DNA from: Deltaproteobacteria bacterium
GTDB lineage: Bacteria > Desulfobacterota > Syntrophia > Syntrophales > UBA5619
Direction of reading: 5' to 3'
NCBI GenBank assembly: GCA_021817825.1
Contig: JAKAFS010000014.1
Location: forward strand, 1-55,797
DNA: 55,797 bases
Shown here in pieces: positions 8,607-17,932 of the stretch. The notes under the pieces were generated by a model. The model made no database searches and was not told the origin of the DNA. It saw only the letters and a list, made by a program, of their open reading frames with translations. Made by a program: the position numbers and the translations under genes. Numbering within the stretch: the first letter of the stretch is position 1; each line of letters starts with the position of its first letter.

Positions 8607-8783
8607 GAAGCTTCTTTTAACGGAAAGGAGAGAAAATTGCAACCGCACAGCAAAGAGGCCGTGCCTTATCCGCGTGCGATCAATGGTTTACAGGCGGTCA
8701 GCATGAGGCTTTTCCGCTTCCCCGCAAGGCCATCCGCGCCTGTCTGGAGGGCGACGCCCGCCCGTTCGGGAAGGGCTGAACAT

Positions 8784-9464
8784 TCAGTCCCGTTCTGCCA
8801 GTTCCGCGAGGGCTTTGCGATCCAGGATCCGGATCGACCGGCCGTTTACGGCCAGCACTCCGGCGTTGCTCATCTTTCTGAGCGCCCGGGAAAGGGCTTC
8901 CGGGGTCGATCCCAGGATCTTGGCCAATTCCCGCTGCGTCACCGTCAACTCCAACTGGTTCACCCCCGGTTCTCCCTCCCTTGTCAGGGCCTGGATCAGA
9001 AAGGAGGCGATCCGCTGGGGGATCTCCTGCAAGGCCAGGGATTCGATCAGGGCCATCGATGCCTTGAGGCGTTGGGAGAGGATTCGGATGATGTTCACGA
9101 GCAGGCGCGGCTCTTTCATGGCGACCGCCTCCATCAGCGGACCGGGGATCAAAAGGAGGCCGCTTTCCTCGATGGCCTGCGCGTTGGCCGGGAAAGAATC
9201 GACGGCAAAGGCGGTGCACATGCCGAAGGGGTCTCCGGGCCCCAGCAGATTGAGGGTTTGTTCCTTCCCTTCCGCCGACAGCTTGTAAAGTTTGACCTGT
9301 CCCGAAAGGACGACATAAAAGGCGCGGGTGGGCTCCGTTTCACCGATGAGCATTTCTCCTGCCTTGAAGGTTTTGTAGAGGGCGCCCTCTGCCAGCGCTG
9401 TCAGCTTGTCAGCGGGGACCTCTTGGAACAGGGCTAACGGTTGCATCCGTTTCAGAAGATCCAT
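8784..9464 (-). CDS. Crp/Fnr-family transcriptional regulator
   Basis: A 226-residue regulator with an N-terminal cyclic-nucleotide-binding fold (~10-125, including the LLGPGDPFGMCTAF turn) and a C-terminal Crp-type winged helix (~150-220; recognition region LTVTQRELAKILGSTPEALSRAL). The N-terminus lacks the Cys cluster of true FNR, so it is not an obvious 4Fe-4S oxygen sensor; it could sense heme/NO like Dnr or HcpR. A perfect-spacing TTGATCCAGGTCAA box begins 17 nt upstream of its start, arguing for autoregulation, and the same 14-mer occurs upstream of the thioredoxin gene at 17.7 kb. It is divergent from the polyferredoxin gene at 9717, a likely target. Confidence 0.9.
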   Translation of the reverse strand: MDLLKRMQPLALFQEVPADKLTALAEGALYKTFKAGEMLIGETEPTRAFYVVLSGQVKLYKLSAEGKEQTLNLLGPGDPFGMCTAFAVDSFPANAQAIEESGLLLIPGPLMEAVAMKEPRLLVNIIRILSQRLKASMALIESLALQEIPQRIASFLIQALTREGEPGVNQLELTVTQRELAKILGSTPEALSRALRKMSNAGVLAVNGRSIRILDRKALAELAERD

Positions 9465-9480
9465 AAAAATTTCCTTTCCG

Positions 9481-9494
9481 TTGATCCAGGTCAA
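9481..9494. promoter_or_regulatory. FNR/Dnr-type operator (TTGATCCAGGTCAA)
   Basis: Matches the TTGAT-N4-rTCAA half-site pattern of Crp/Fnr-family regulators. It lies between the divergent Crp/Fnr gene (start 9464) and the polyferredoxin gene (start 9717). An identical 14-mer is at 17770-17783. Confidence 0.75.
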
Positions 9495-9531
9495 TGACAA
9501 TGTGCGCCATATGCAGTATTCAATTGTCGAC

Positions 9532-9556
9532 GCCGGAATTCTGATGTGATTCCGGC
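9532..9556. repeat. Inverted repeat in the divergent regulatory region
   Basis: GCCGGAAT (9532-9539) and ATTCCGGC (9549-9556) form a perfect 8-bp inverted repeat with a 9-nt spacer, between the FNR-type box and the polyferredoxin gene. It is not followed by a T tract. It may be an additional operator or an mRNA hairpin. Confidence 0.5.
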
Positions 9557-9716
9557 TATGAGCTGATACAATGTCTGCCAGATCCGTTCGGTTACGGGGC
9601 CGGCTTGTTGCGCGAAAGCCGGGACGAGACCGATCGCTGCAGGGCCTGTTGCCTCCGGCAGAATAGCACAGGGAGTGGAACGAGACAAACAATTGTCCAA
9701 GGAGAGGAGATAGGTG

Positions 9717-10889
9717 ATGGGAAAGGGACGTTATGGGAAAGTGGCCCTGTCGGCAGTGGTCTTGCTGATCGTTGTGGTCGTCGGTTCTTTGATGATGATG
9801 AAGTTATGGGGAGGGCCGACGGAAAAACTGCCCTCTGCGGTTCAGCGCTTGGTCATCGAGGAGCAAATGACCCTGGCGGAGTTCGGCCGCGCCAACGGGC
9901 TGGCCGATGCGGTCGTGGGCAAGGCCTTTGGCCTGACCTCCGCTGCCGGCTTGCAGCAGACGCTGCAAAGCCTCCGGCTGTCTCCCGCCGAAATCACCGA
10001 CAGGGTGAACAAGACCCTGGCCCATGTTGCTGAAGAGGGGTCGAAGAATTGGGTGAAGATCGCCGCGAAATTTGGCGCCTGGGCCATCTTCCTGCTGGCG
10101 GCCTTTTTCATGCTGAAAAAACGCAAGAGCACTCCGGCGCTAAGAAAAGGGTTCCTGCTCGGGGCGATCGTGCTCTTCGGCGTGATTTTGGGGTCCGACC
10201 CGAGTCCCATGGGGACGGTGAAAGACACGATCGTACTGCTCGGGAAAAGTGGAATCATCTTTCCGCCGCGACTCGTTGCCCTGACGGTGATGCTGATTTT
10301 GGGAACGCTGCTGGCCAACAAACTGCTCTGCTCCTGGGGCTGTCAGTTCGGCACCCTACAGGACTTCCTCTTCCGGCTCGGTCGTGATGCAGAGGACCGC
10401 ACGGGCGCCATCGCGCAGACCAAGGTCCCCTTCGTCATCTCGAACGGGGTGCGGGTGTCGGTCCTGGTGATCCTGACGGCGGCGGCCTTCGGCTGGGCGC
10501 TTGACCTGGTGGGGATGGTCGATCCCTTCAAGATCTATAATCCGGCGGTCCTGACGGGCGCGGGCATCTCATTCATTGCCCTGCTTCTGATCGCCTCGTT
10601 CTTCGTCTATCGCCCCTGGTGCCATTTCTTCTGTCCCTTCGGGCTTGTCGGTTGGTTGGTAGAGAAGATCAGCCTCTACAAAATCAAGGTCGATTACCAG
10701 ACCTGCATCGCCTGCGGCGCCTGCGCCGAGGCCTGCCCGTCCACGGTCATGGGGGCCATCTTGAAGAGAGACAAGACGATTCCGGACTGTTTTTCCTGCG
10801 GGACCTGCCTGGAAACCTGTCCGACGAAATCGATCCATTTCGCCGCCGGGAAACGGGAAAGACCCCCGGAGGGCAAGTTCAAAGGTTGA
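9717..10889 (+). CDS. Membrane polyferredoxin, NapH/CcoG-like 4Fe-4S protein
   Basis: Probable inner-membrane electron-transfer protein of 390 residues. A first membrane span (~8-30) is followed by a ~80-residue extracytoplasmic-type domain with no cofactor motif, then about four further membrane helices carrying the CSWGCQFG and CHFFCPFG motifs typical of NapH/RdxA-type proteins, and finally two ferredoxin motifs, CIACGACAEACP and CFSCGTCLETCP. It likely passes electrons from the quinone or cytoplasmic side to an exported redox partner. GGAGAGGAG precedes the start; a GTG one codon earlier is also possible. The next gene (DUF2892) follows after 25 nt. The divergent Crp/Fnr gene and FNR-type box suggest redox-responsive expression. 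Confidence 0.85.
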   Translation: MGKGRYGKVALSAVVLLIVVVVGSLMMMKLWGGPTEKLPSAVQRLVIEEQMTLAEFGRANGLADAVVGKAFGLTSAAGLQQTLQSLRLSPAEITDRVNKTLAHVAEEGSKNWVKIAAKFGAWAIFLLAAFFMLKKRKSTPALRKGFLLGAIVLFGVILGSDPSPMGTVKDTIVLLGKSGIIFPPRLVALTVMLILGTLLANKLLCSWGCQFGTLQDFLFRLGRDAEDRTGAIAQTKVPFVISNGVRVSVLVILTAAAFGWALDLVGMVDPFKIYNPAVLTGAGISFIALLLIASFFVYRPWCHFFCPFGLVGWLVEKISLYKIKVDYQTCIACGACAEACPSTVMGAILKRDKTIPDCFSCGTCLETCPTKSIHFAAGKRERPPEGKFKG

Positions 10890-10914
10890 CACCCCTTTAG
10901 AAGGAGGAGAATTT

Positions 10915-11112
10915 ATGAAAAGGGAAGATTATATCCGGGCGATCGCCGGCAGCTTTATCCTGATTTCCCTGCTGCTGGCCCATTTCCACAGTTCTTACTG
11001 GCTGCTCTTCACCGCCTTTGTGGGACTCAACCTGCTGCAGTCCGCCTTCACGAAATGGTGTCTCATGGAAAAGATACTGGGAAAGTTGGGCGTGCCCTGC
11101 GATCGCTGCTAA
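10915..11112 (+). CDS. DUF2892-family small membrane protein
   Basis: A 65-residue protein with two hydrophobic helices (~8-24 and ~28-46) and the YIRAIAGSFILIS...LLQSAFTKWCLMEKILGKLG pattern of the DUF2892/YgaP transmembrane family, ending in a CDRC cysteine pair. GAAGGAGGAG lies just upstream. These proteins are often found with rhodanese domains and thiol-redox proteins. Here it follows the polyferredoxin by 25 nt and is probably co-transcribed. Function is unknown. Confidence 0.85.
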   Translation: MKREDYIRAIAGSFILISLLLAHFHSSYWLLFTAFVGLNLLQSAFTKWCLMEKILGKLGVPCDRC

Positions 11113-11163
11113 AAACGCCCGTTAAACCGCTCTGAAAGAGTCACAGTGCTGGGGGGAAGCAGG

Positions 11164-12561
11164 ATGAAAACCAGAAAGAATCGGAAAGGCAGCGCCGGAT
11201 TTGCCACCCTTTGGGTGGTCTGCCTGCTTTTTTTTCTTGTGGTGATGGCGGTAAAGGCGGAAAGCGTCGCCGGAGAAAGGTTGACCCTGAAGGAGGCCGT
11301 TCAGGCCGCCCTGAAGAACAATCACGAACTCCTCGCCCAGGGACATGCGCAGGCCGCGAAGGAAGCGGAGGTCGGTGTCGCCCGCAGCGCGCTTCTGCCC
11401 AAGATCTCCCTGGAGGAGCGCTACCTGCGGACCGACAGCCCCGCCTATGCCTTCATGGCCAAGCTCAACCAGGGGCGGATCGCGGCGGCCGACTTTGCCC
11501 CCCAGTCCCTGAACCGCCCGGCGGCGATCGACGATTTTCAGACCTCCCTGGCCTTCGAGCAGCCCCTCTTCGTTGCCAAGGCCCGGATCGGCCTGGAGAT
11601 GTCCCGAAAGGAAGCCTCGGCCTCCGAAGCGACCCTACAGAGAAAGAAGGAGGAAACCGTTCTCAAGGTGACCCAGTACTATCTGCTGGCAGGATCGGCC
11701 GGGGGGTACGTCCAGGCGGCCGAAAGGGCCCTGGAAGACGCCCGGGAACATCAGCGGCTGGCCGACGTCCGCTATGGGGCGGGACTGGGGCTTTATTCCG
11801 ATACGCTGCGGGCGGCAACGGCGGTGGCCGAGGCCCGGCAGCGGCTCGTCAGCGCCGAAAAAAATTTCACCGTGGCCAAAAGGGGGCTGGGGCTGATGAT
11901 CGGATCCCGAGAGGCGGTGGAGGTCGCAATGGAGACGCCGGCCCTGCCGGTTCGGGACATCGCAGCGCTGCGCGCCCGGTCGCTCGTCCGGAGGGATCTC
12001 CAGTCACTGGAAATACGGACCGAAAATGCCAAAAACCAGATCAGGCTTGCCGAGGCGGGGTATTATCCCCTGTTGGGCCTGGGCGGAAACTATCAGTGGA
12101 ACGATCACAACGCCCCGCTGGGCGGCGAGGGGCGCGGCTGGCAGGTGATGGCCTTTCTCCGCTGGGAGCTCTTCGACGGCACCAAGGCCAGGTACGAGAA
12201 GATCCGGGCCGGGTCGCAGGCGGCCGAGGCCGAAGAGCAGCTCAAGGGGTTGCAGAAGCTGGTCGCTTTCCAGGTGGACGAGGCCTGGCTGACCCTGGGG
12301 GAGGCTGAAAAGAACCGGGAACTGGCTGAAGAAGAGTTCAAAACGGCCGAAGAGGGCAGACGGCTCGTCCGGGTCCGTTATGAAGGGGCCCTGTCGCCCC
12401 TGGTGGACCTGCTCGATGCCCAGGTGAGCTTCGACCGGGCGCGGGCCAATCGGGTAGCCAGGGAAAACGAGTACCAGCTGGCCATTGCCTGGCTGGGTTT
12501 TGCCGGCGGCACGATTCTTCAGGATTTGCAGGTAGAAGAACCGGAAGGGGGGAGAAAATGA
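11164..12561 (+). CDS. TolC-family outer-membrane efflux protein
   Basis: Outer-membrane channel of a tripartite efflux pump, 465 residues from the ATG at 11164 (GGGGGAAG upstream; a GTG at 11146 is less likely). A signal peptide (~15-40, ending near AES) is followed by two tandem OEP repeats, the first starting LTLKEAVQAALKNNHELL, with long Ala/Glu-rich helices. It overlaps the adaptor gene by 4 nt, and the pump gene follows, so the three form one operon. The substrate cannot be read from sequence. Confidence 0.92.
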   Translation: MKTRKNRKGSAGFATLWVVCLLFFLVVMAVKAESVAGERLTLKEAVQAALKNNHELLAQGHAQAAKEAEVGVARSALLPKISLEERYLRTDSPAYAFMAKLNQGRIAAADFAPQSLNRPAAIDDFQTSLAFEQPLFVAKARIGLEMSRKEASASEATLQRKKEETVLKVTQYYLLAGSAGGYVQAAERALEDAREHQRLADVRYGAGLGLYSDTLRAATAVAEARQRLVSAEKNFTVAKRGLGLMIGSREAVEVAMETPALPVRDIAALRARSLVRRDLQSLEIRTENAKNQIRLAEAGYYPLLGLGGNYQWNDHNAPLGGEGRGWQVMAFLRWELFDGTKARYEKIRAGSQAAEAEEQLKGLQKLVAFQVDEAWLTLGEAEKNRELAEEEFKTAEEGRRLVRVRYEGALSPLVDLLDAQVSFDRARANRVARENEYQLAIAWLGFAGGTILQDLQVEEPEGGRK

Positions 12562-13763
12562 AAGCGAGGCCTCTGAGCCATTTGGATATCCGTCCCGGGG
12601 TCAGCCCTGAAAAAGCGGGCAATCTTCCTGGCAGGTTTGAAAAGGAGAGGGGGAAAGGGCTGGCGTTTTTTCTGGCCATCGCGGTCCTCCTCCTGAGTGG
12701 CTGCGGCGGGGAGAAGGCGGCCCCGGACGCGACCCGGACCAAAGAGCCCCTCATCAGCGGCGTCGTCATTGAAACCCTCGCCCCGGTCCGGGTGGCGGAA
12801 TCCTTCGAAGCCACGGGGACCGTGAAGGCCGTCCATACCAGCATCGTCGCCGCCCGGGTGATGGGGACCGTCACCTCCCTGGCCGTGAAAGAGGGCGACC
12901 TGGTGGAGAAGGGGCAGTTGCTGCTCACCATCGACGATCGCGACGCGGTGCAGAGGGAAAAGGCGGCCGAGGCGGGTTATGCCGAAGCGCTGAAGGCACG
13001 GGAGACGGCCGGCCAGAGCCGGACCCTGAGCGAACTTACCGCCTCGCGCTATCGGAAGATGTATGACGAAAAGGCGATTTCCCGGCAGGAAATGGATCAA
13101 TTCGAAACCCAGAGCCGAGTGGCGGCCCTGGAGCAGGAACGGGTTCAGGAGACGGTGCACCGCGCCGCAGCCGCTCTTTCGGAGGCGCGGATTTACCGGG
13201 GCTTCACCCAGGTGGTCTCTCCGCTCCGGGGGCGGGTGACCGAAAAGCGGACCGAGGTGGGGAGCATGGCCGTTCCGGGGGTCCCGCTTTTGACAGTGGA
13301 AAGCGCGGCGGACTTCCAGGCCGAGATTGCCGTCGACGAAAGCCTCTCCGGCCGGCTGAAAGTCGGAACGCCGGTTCCGGTCCTGATCGAGGCCCTCGAC
13401 CTGCGGACCACCGGGCGGATCGCGGAGATCCTGCCGACCGTCGATCCCCAGTCCCGTTCCTTTACCGCCAAAGTCGTCCTGAACGGTCCGGGTCTGCGCA
13501 GCGGCCTCTACGCCAAGGCGCTGCTTCCCAAAGGGGAAAAAGAGGCCCTGCTGGTTCCCAGGACCGCCATCGTCGAAAAGGGACAGTTGACCGGCCTCTA
13601 TGCCGCAGATGGGCAGGGGGTTGTTTCCTATCGCCTCGTCCGGATCGGGCGGACCTATGACGGCCGCCTGGAGATCCTTTCGGGGCTCAGGGCCGGCGAC
13701 CGGATCATTGTCGGGGGGGTGGAAAAGGCGGTGGACGGCGGCATCCTGGCAACGGGGAAATAG
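12558..13763 (+). CDS. RND efflux periplasmic adaptor (membrane fusion) lipoprotein
   Basis: Links the inner-membrane pump to TolC across the periplasm. 401 residues; the start overlaps the tolC-like stop (ATGA). An unusually long N-terminal stretch (~37 residues) precedes a hydrophobic segment and lipobox LLLSGC (Cys ~52), so a later start is possible. The lipoyl/biotinyl-like hairpin (VAARVMGTVTSLAVKEGDLVEKGQLL), a coiled-coil arm (~125-200), and beta-barrel and membrane-proximal domains are all present, as expected for HlyD_D23-type adaptors. Confidence 0.92.
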   Translation: MKARPLSHLDIRPGVSPEKAGNLPGRFEKERGKGLAFFLAIAVLLLSGCGGEKAAPDATRTKEPLISGVVIETLAPVRVAESFEATGTVKAVHTSIVAARVMGTVTSLAVKEGDLVEKGQLLLTIDDRDAVQREKAAEAGYAEALKARETAGQSRTLSELTASRYRKMYDEKAISRQEMDQFETQSRVAALEQERVQETVHRAAAALSEARIYRGFTQVVSPLRGRVTEKRTEVGSMAVPGVPLLTVESAADFQAEIAVDESLSGRLKVGTPVPVLIEALDLRTTGRIAEILPTVDPQSRSFTAKVVLNGPGLRSGLYAKALLPKGEKEALLVPRTAIVEKGQLTGLYAADGQGVVSYRLVRIGRTYDGRLEILSGLRAGDRIIVGGVEKAVDGGILATGK

Positions 13764-13793
13764 GGACAGACCGGAAGATCTGAGGAGATCACC

Positions 13794-16700
13794 ATGGCAG
13801 GGATGGGCATATCGGGAAAAATCGCTCAGGCGTTCATCAAATCCAAGCTGACGCCGCTCATCATCGCGGCCTCGCTTTTGCTCGGCATCATGGCGGTCAT
13901 CGTCACCCCCCGGGAGGAAGAGCCCCAGATCCTGGTGCCGATGATCGATATCTTCGTTTCCTATCCCGGGGCATCGCCAAAGGAGGTGGAGTCCCGGGTG
14001 ACCGGCCCCATGGAGAAGCTCCTCTGGGAGATCAAGGGAGTGGAATACGTCTACTCCATCGTCAAGCCGGGCTTCAACCTGACCATTGTCCGGTTCTACG
14101 TGGGCCAGAGTCTGGAGGAGAGCATCGTCAACCTCAACAACAAGCTCTCGGCCAATTTCGACCGGATCCCGCCCGGGGTCTCTTTCCCCCTGATCAAGCA
14201 GCGGTCCATCGACGACGTGCCGATCCTGACCCTGACCCTCTGGAGCGACAGCGCCCGGATCTCGGGCTACGACCTCCGACGGATCGGTGCCGAGGTCTGC
14301 GACGAGATCAAGAAGGACCGGGATGTGGCGGAGTTTTCCCTCATCGGCGGCCAAAAAAGGCAGGTGCGGATCACCCTCGATCCGGCGCGGCTCAAGGCCT
14401 ATCGTCTCTCCGCTTTTCAGATCACCGGCGCCCTACAGAAGGCCAACGTCCTTTTGCCCTCCGGCGCCTTCCCGGCGGGCAATCGGGAGCTCCTCGTCGA
14501 GACGGGGACGTTCCTCAAAACCGGCGATGAGGTGGGGAATATCGTGGCCGGCGTGTTCGGCGGCCGGCCCGTCACTCTGCGGGATGTGGCTGAAATCTCC
14601 GACGGGCCCGAGGAGCCGGCCAACTACGTCTTCATGGGCCTCGGCCCGGCGGCGGAAGCGAAAGGGCTTCGCAGCGCGGCCGCGGGACCCAAAGAGGCGG
14701 TGACCATCACCGTGGCCAAGAAAAAGGGCGCGAACGCCAGCGTCGTTGCCCAAGAGGCCCTCGCCAAGGTGGAAGCCCTGCAAGGGAAACTCATCCCCGG
14801 AGATGTGAACATCACCGTCACTCGCAATTACGGAGACACGGCCAAGGAAAAATCCGATGAACTCCTGGAGCATATGCTTTTGGCCACGGTCGCCGTCATT
14901 ATCCTGATCGCCTTTGCCCTCGGCTGGCGGGAGGCGATCGTCGTTGCCGTTGCGGTCCCCGTGACGCTGGCCCTGACCCTTCTGATCAACTACCTCTACG
15001 GCTACACCCTGAACCGCGTCACCCTCTTTGCCCTGATCTTCTCGATCGGCATCCTGGTGGACGACGCCATCGTGGTCGTGGAGAACATCCATCGCCACTT
15101 CAAACTTTACAAGAGCGAGCCCATGACTGCCGTCCGGGCCGTGGCCGAGGTGGGCAATCCCACGATCCTGGCCACCCTGGCCGTCATCGCCGCGCTTTTG
15201 CCCATGGCCTTTGTCTCGGGACTCATGGGACCCTACATGCGGCCCATCCCGGTCGGCGCCTCGGCGGCCATGGTCTTTTCGCTCCTCGTCGCCTTCATCG
15301 TCAGCCCCTGGCTGAGCACTATCGTCCTGAAGAAGGTAAAAAAAGGGGAGGGCTCCGAAGAAGCGGACGGAAGGATGCTGCGGATCTACAAGCGGATCCT
15401 GGGGCCGCTCCTGGAGAGCCGGGTTAAGCGGCTGACGGCCCTGGGGGGCGTCGTCCTGCTGCTGCTTTTGGCTGTCACCCTGGTTCCCTTGAAGAAGGTG
15501 ACGGTCAAGATGCTCCCCTTCGACAACAAGAGTGAGCTCCAGGTCATCATCGATATGCCCGAAGGCCGGACCCTGGAGGAGACTGCGGCCCTGGCGCAGG
15601 AGATGGGCAGGTATCTCGGGACCGTCCCCGAGGTGACCGATTATCAGACCTATGTGGGCACGGCCGCCCCCTACAACTTCAACGGCCTGGTCCGCCACTA
15701 TTTCCTGCGCGCCGGAAGCACCGTTGCCGACATCCAGGTGAATTTCGTCGCCAAGGGAGAGCGCAAAGAGCAGAGCCATGCCATCGCCAAAAGACTGCGA
15801 ACGCCGCTCAAGGCCATCGCCGACCGCTACGGCGCCCGGATCAAGGTGGCGGAAATTCCGCCCGGCCCGCCGGTCCTTTCCACCCTGGTGGCGGAAATCT
15901 ACGGTCCGGAGCCGCAGCGGCGGATCGAGATCGCCCGGCAGATCAAGCAGGTCTTTGCCCAAACCGACGGGGTGGTGGACGTGGACTGGTATCTGGAAGA
16001 GGACCAGCCGAAGATCCGTTTCAGCGTCGATCAGGGCAAGGCCGCCCGGGCAGGGGTGAGCGCCGAGGCCGTGGCCCAGAGCCTGCGGATCGCCCTTTCC
16101 GGCGCCGGTGTGGGGCTGCTCCACTTGGAGAAGGAAAGGGAGCCTGTCGAACTCTTCCTGCGGATGCCGCTCGAAAAAAGGGCCGATATCGAGAGCTTAA
16201 AATCGATCGGCATGCCGACGCCGACGGGCGGCATGGTCCCCCTTGCGGAACTGGTGAAGCGGCAGGACGGCCTGGCGGACAAGACGATCTACCGCAAGAA
16301 CCTCAAGAACGTGACCTATGTCCTGGGGGATGTCGCCGGGACCGAGGAAAGCCCCGTCTATGCCATCTTGAAGATGAAAAAGGCGATCGAAAAGATCCAA
16401 CTTCCCGAGGGGTATGGTCTGAAACAGTACTCCACCGTCCAGCCCTGGCTGACGGACACCTACTCGCTGAAATGGGACGGGGAATGGCACATCACCTACG
16501 AGGTCTTTCGCGACCTGGGGCTGGCCTTCGGGGCGGTCCTGATCCTCATCTATGTCCTGATCGTCGCCTGGTTTAGGAACTTCATCACGCCGCTCATCAT
16601 CATGGCGCCCATTCCCTTGACCCTGGTGGGGATACTGCCCGGCCACTGGCTCTTCGGCGCCTTTTTCACGGCCACCTCGATGATCGGTTTCATCGCCTTG

Positions 16701-17045
16701 TCAGGGATCATCGTCCGGAACTCCATCCTGCTCGTCGATTTCGTGGAGATGGAATGGGGCGAAAAGGGGCATCTAAAAAATGCCCTGATCATGGCGGGCG
16801 CGGTTCGGTTCCGCCCCATCGTCCTCACCGCCGCGGCCGTGGTCGTCGGCTCCTTTGTCATGCTCTTCGACCCGATCTTCCAGGGGCTGGCGATCGCCAT
16901 GATGTTCGGCGCCGTCGGCGCCACGGCCCTGACCCTGATCGCCGTGCCGCTGCTCTACTTCGAATTCTTCCGGAAACGTCCCTGCCCGTCGGCTGGAGAG
17001 GCGGACGATAGCTGCAAGACAGAAGCGGGTGAAAAACCGCGCTGA
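13794..17045 (+). CDS. RND-family inner-membrane efflux pump
   Basis: Proton-driven AcrB/AcrD/AcrF-family pump, 1083 residues (slightly over the usual ~1030-1050). TM1 is at ~20-38, and two large periplasmic loops follow TM1 and TM7. Helices 2-6 (~355-520) contain the proton-relay motif [16 protein letters not shown] in TM4. The closing helix block (~900-1065) contains [13 protein letters not shown]. The N-terminal '[28 protein letters not shown]' is the family hallmark. It is the third gene of the efflux operon (31 nt after the adaptor, GAGGAG upstream). Subfamily (drug or organic solvent) is not resolved. The heavy-metal pump signature is not evident. Confidence 0.95.
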   Translation: MAGMGISGKIAQAFIKSKLTPLIIAASLLLGIMAVIVTPREEEPQILVPMIDIFVSYPGASPKEVESRVTGPMEKLLWEIKGVEYVYSIVKPGFNLTIVRFYVGQSLEESIVNLNNKLSANFDRIPPGVSFPLIKQRSIDDVPILTLTLWSDSARISGYDLRRIGAEVCDEIKKDRDVAEFSLIGGQKRQVRITLDPARLKAYRLSAFQITGALQKANVLLPSGAFPAGNRELLVETGTFLKTGDEVGNIVAGVFGGRPVTLRDVAEISDGPEEPANYVFMGLGPAAEAKGLRSAAAGPKEAVTITVAKKKGANASVVAQEALAKVEALQGKLIPGDVNITVTRNYGDTAKEKSDELLEHMLLATVAVIILIAFALGWREAIVVAVAVPVTLALTLLINYLYGYTLNRVTLFALIFSIGILVDDAIVVVENIHRHFKLYKSEPMTAVRAVAEVGNPTILATLAVIAALLPMAFVSGLMGPYMRPIPVGASAAMVFSLLVAFIVSPWLSTIVLKKVKKGEGSEEADGRMLRIYKRILGPLLESRVKRLTALGGVVLLLLLAVTLVPLKKVTVKMLPFDNKSELQVIIDMPEGRTLEETAALAQEMGRYLGTVPEVTDYQTYVGTAAPYNFNGLVRHYFLRAGSTVADIQVNFVAKGERKEQSHAIAKRLRTPLKAIADRYGARIKVAEIPPGPPVLSTLVAEIYGPEPQRRIEIARQIKQVFAQTDGVVDVDWYLEEDQPKIRFSVDQGKAARAGVSAEAVAQSLRIALSGAGVGLLHLEKEREPVELFLRMPLEKRADIESLKSIGMPTPTGGMVPLAELVKRQDGLADKTIYRKNLKNVTYVLGDVAGTEESPVYAILKMKKAIEKIQLPEGYGLKQYSTVQPWLTDTYSLKWDGEWHITYEVFRDLGLAFGAVLILIYVLIVAWFRNFITPLIIMAPIPLTLVGILPGHWLFGAFFTATSMIGFIALSGIIVRNSILLVDFVEMEWGEKGHLKNALIMAGAVRFRPIVLTAAAVVVGSFVMLFDPIFQGLAIAMMFGAVGATALTLIAVPLLYFEFFRKRPCPSAGEADDSCKTEAGEKPR

Positions 17046-17087
17046 CGAGCCGGTTGAGGGGAAATAAAGTTTCCAGGAGATGCGACG

Positions 17088-17126
17088 AAGGGCGGCAGGT
17101 GCAAAACCTGCCGCCCTTCTGTTTTT
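17088..17126 (+). terminator. Rho-independent terminator of the efflux operon
   Basis: A 13-bp perfect stem (17088-17100 with 17106-17118, GC-rich GGGCGGCAGG core) with a 5-nt loop is followed by CTGTTTTT, 42 nt after the pump stop codon. Confidence 0.85.
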
Positions 17127-17142
17127 GGGAACCACCGGGCTG

Positions 17143-17298
17143 TCATCTCGGCCCTTCCGGCGGGTCCGGCTTCTTCTTCCCGTCCGGATCCGGACAGGTC
17201 GGGCGGAGTCAGGTCGGAATCCCCCGGCGCGGCAGGAGCCATCCCTGGATGAAAACCCAAATCGCGATCAGGAGCAAAAACCACAGCAGATCGTTCAT
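17143..17298 (-). CDS. Candidate small membrane selenoprotein next to thioredoxin (UGA read as Sec)
   Basis: From the ATG at 17298 (AAAGG upstream) a 29-residue frame encodes a single membrane helix (MNDLLWFLLLIAIWVFIQGW) and LLPRRGIPT, then reaches TGA (17209-17211). The same frame continues for 21 codons with 81% G/C at third positions, encoding a hydrophilic tail with one Cys (LRPTCPDPDG then Lys/Pro/Asp-rich) and ends at TGA 17143-17145. After the first UGA, 10 nt are followed by an 8-bp stem (17191-17198 with 17179-17186) and a GATC loop, so the loop starts 18 nt after the UGA with G first, consistent with a bacterial SECIS. The product would be a 51-residue membrane protein with a U-x4-C redox pair facing the periplasm or cytoplasm. 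It lies just downstream of thioredoxin, a natural partner. The short form ending at 17209 remains possible. Confidence 0.6.
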
Positions 17299-17341
17299 GG
17301 CAAGCCTTTCTGTATTTCCATACCGTTGATACAGGGGTCCC

Positions 17342-17683
17342 TCAGCCCTGCAGGTTGCGGTCGATGAAGAGGGCCAGTTTGTCCTTGCTCGTGAGGCCGA
17401 CCAGGGTTTCCCGCACCTTGCCGTCCCGGATGAACAGCAGTGTCGGGATGCTCTGCACCTTGTATTGCGCCGCCGTCTGCACGGAATCGTCGATGTTCAC
17501 CTTGACCACCGCCATCCGGCCGTCATACTCCCGGGCGGTCTCTTCCAGAACCGGCGCGAGGGCCCGGCAGGGGCCGCACCAGGGCGCCCAGAAATCCACC
17601 AGAACCGGTTTCCCCTTTTCCAGCACGGCCGACGCGAACGTGGCATCGTCGGCATGTCCCACATAGTCTTTTTCTTCCATCAT
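17342..17683 (-). CDS. trxA: Thioredoxin
   Basis: Cytoplasmic thiol-disulfide reductant, 113 residues with the complete active site WAPWCGPCRALAPVLE and the cis-Pro in SIPTLLFIRDG. GAGGGAGG precedes two adjacent ATG codons (17683 and 17680); either may be used. There is no signal peptide. An FNR-type box (17770-17783) is centred about 93 nt upstream, the same 14-mer as at the Crp/Fnr gene start, implying control by that regulator. The candidate small selenoprotein follows 43 nt downstream on the same strand and is probably co-transcribed. Confidence 0.96.
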   Translation of the reverse strand: MMEEKDYVGHADDATFASAVLEKGKPVLVDFWAPWCGPCRALAPVLEETAREYDGRMAVVKVNIDDSVQTAAQYKVQSIPTLLFIRDGKVRETLVGLTSKDKLALFIDRNLQG

Positions 17684-17769
17684 GGCCTCCCTCTTTCTCA
17701 GTCATCGGGCATCCGCCCGACCGGGGGATGCCTGTGACTGTAGGGTAAAAGAAGCGGGGGTGTTTGTCA

Positions 17770-17783
17770 TTGATCCAGGTCAA
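17770..17783. promoter_or_regulatory. FNR/Dnr-type operator upstream of thioredoxin
   Basis: TTGATCCAGGTCAA, identical over all 14 nt to the box at 9481-9494. Located 87 nt upstream of the thioredoxin start. Confidence 0.72.
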
Positions 17784-17932
17784 CGACGCGGAAGTCTTTG
17801 CAAAGGTGACTGTCCACTCCTCTTTATTTTTATGAATGACGAATACTTAGGTTGAAAGGCGGGGTCGCTCCGGCCACGCTCTTTTCAGGAAACACTTGAC
17901 TCCTTCTTGGCGATCGGGTAAAGGGCGGTCAT

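Noticed and set aside
12519..14354. 611-residue minus-strand frame across the efflux operon
   Set aside because: Antisense to three confident efflux genes; no recognisable domain.
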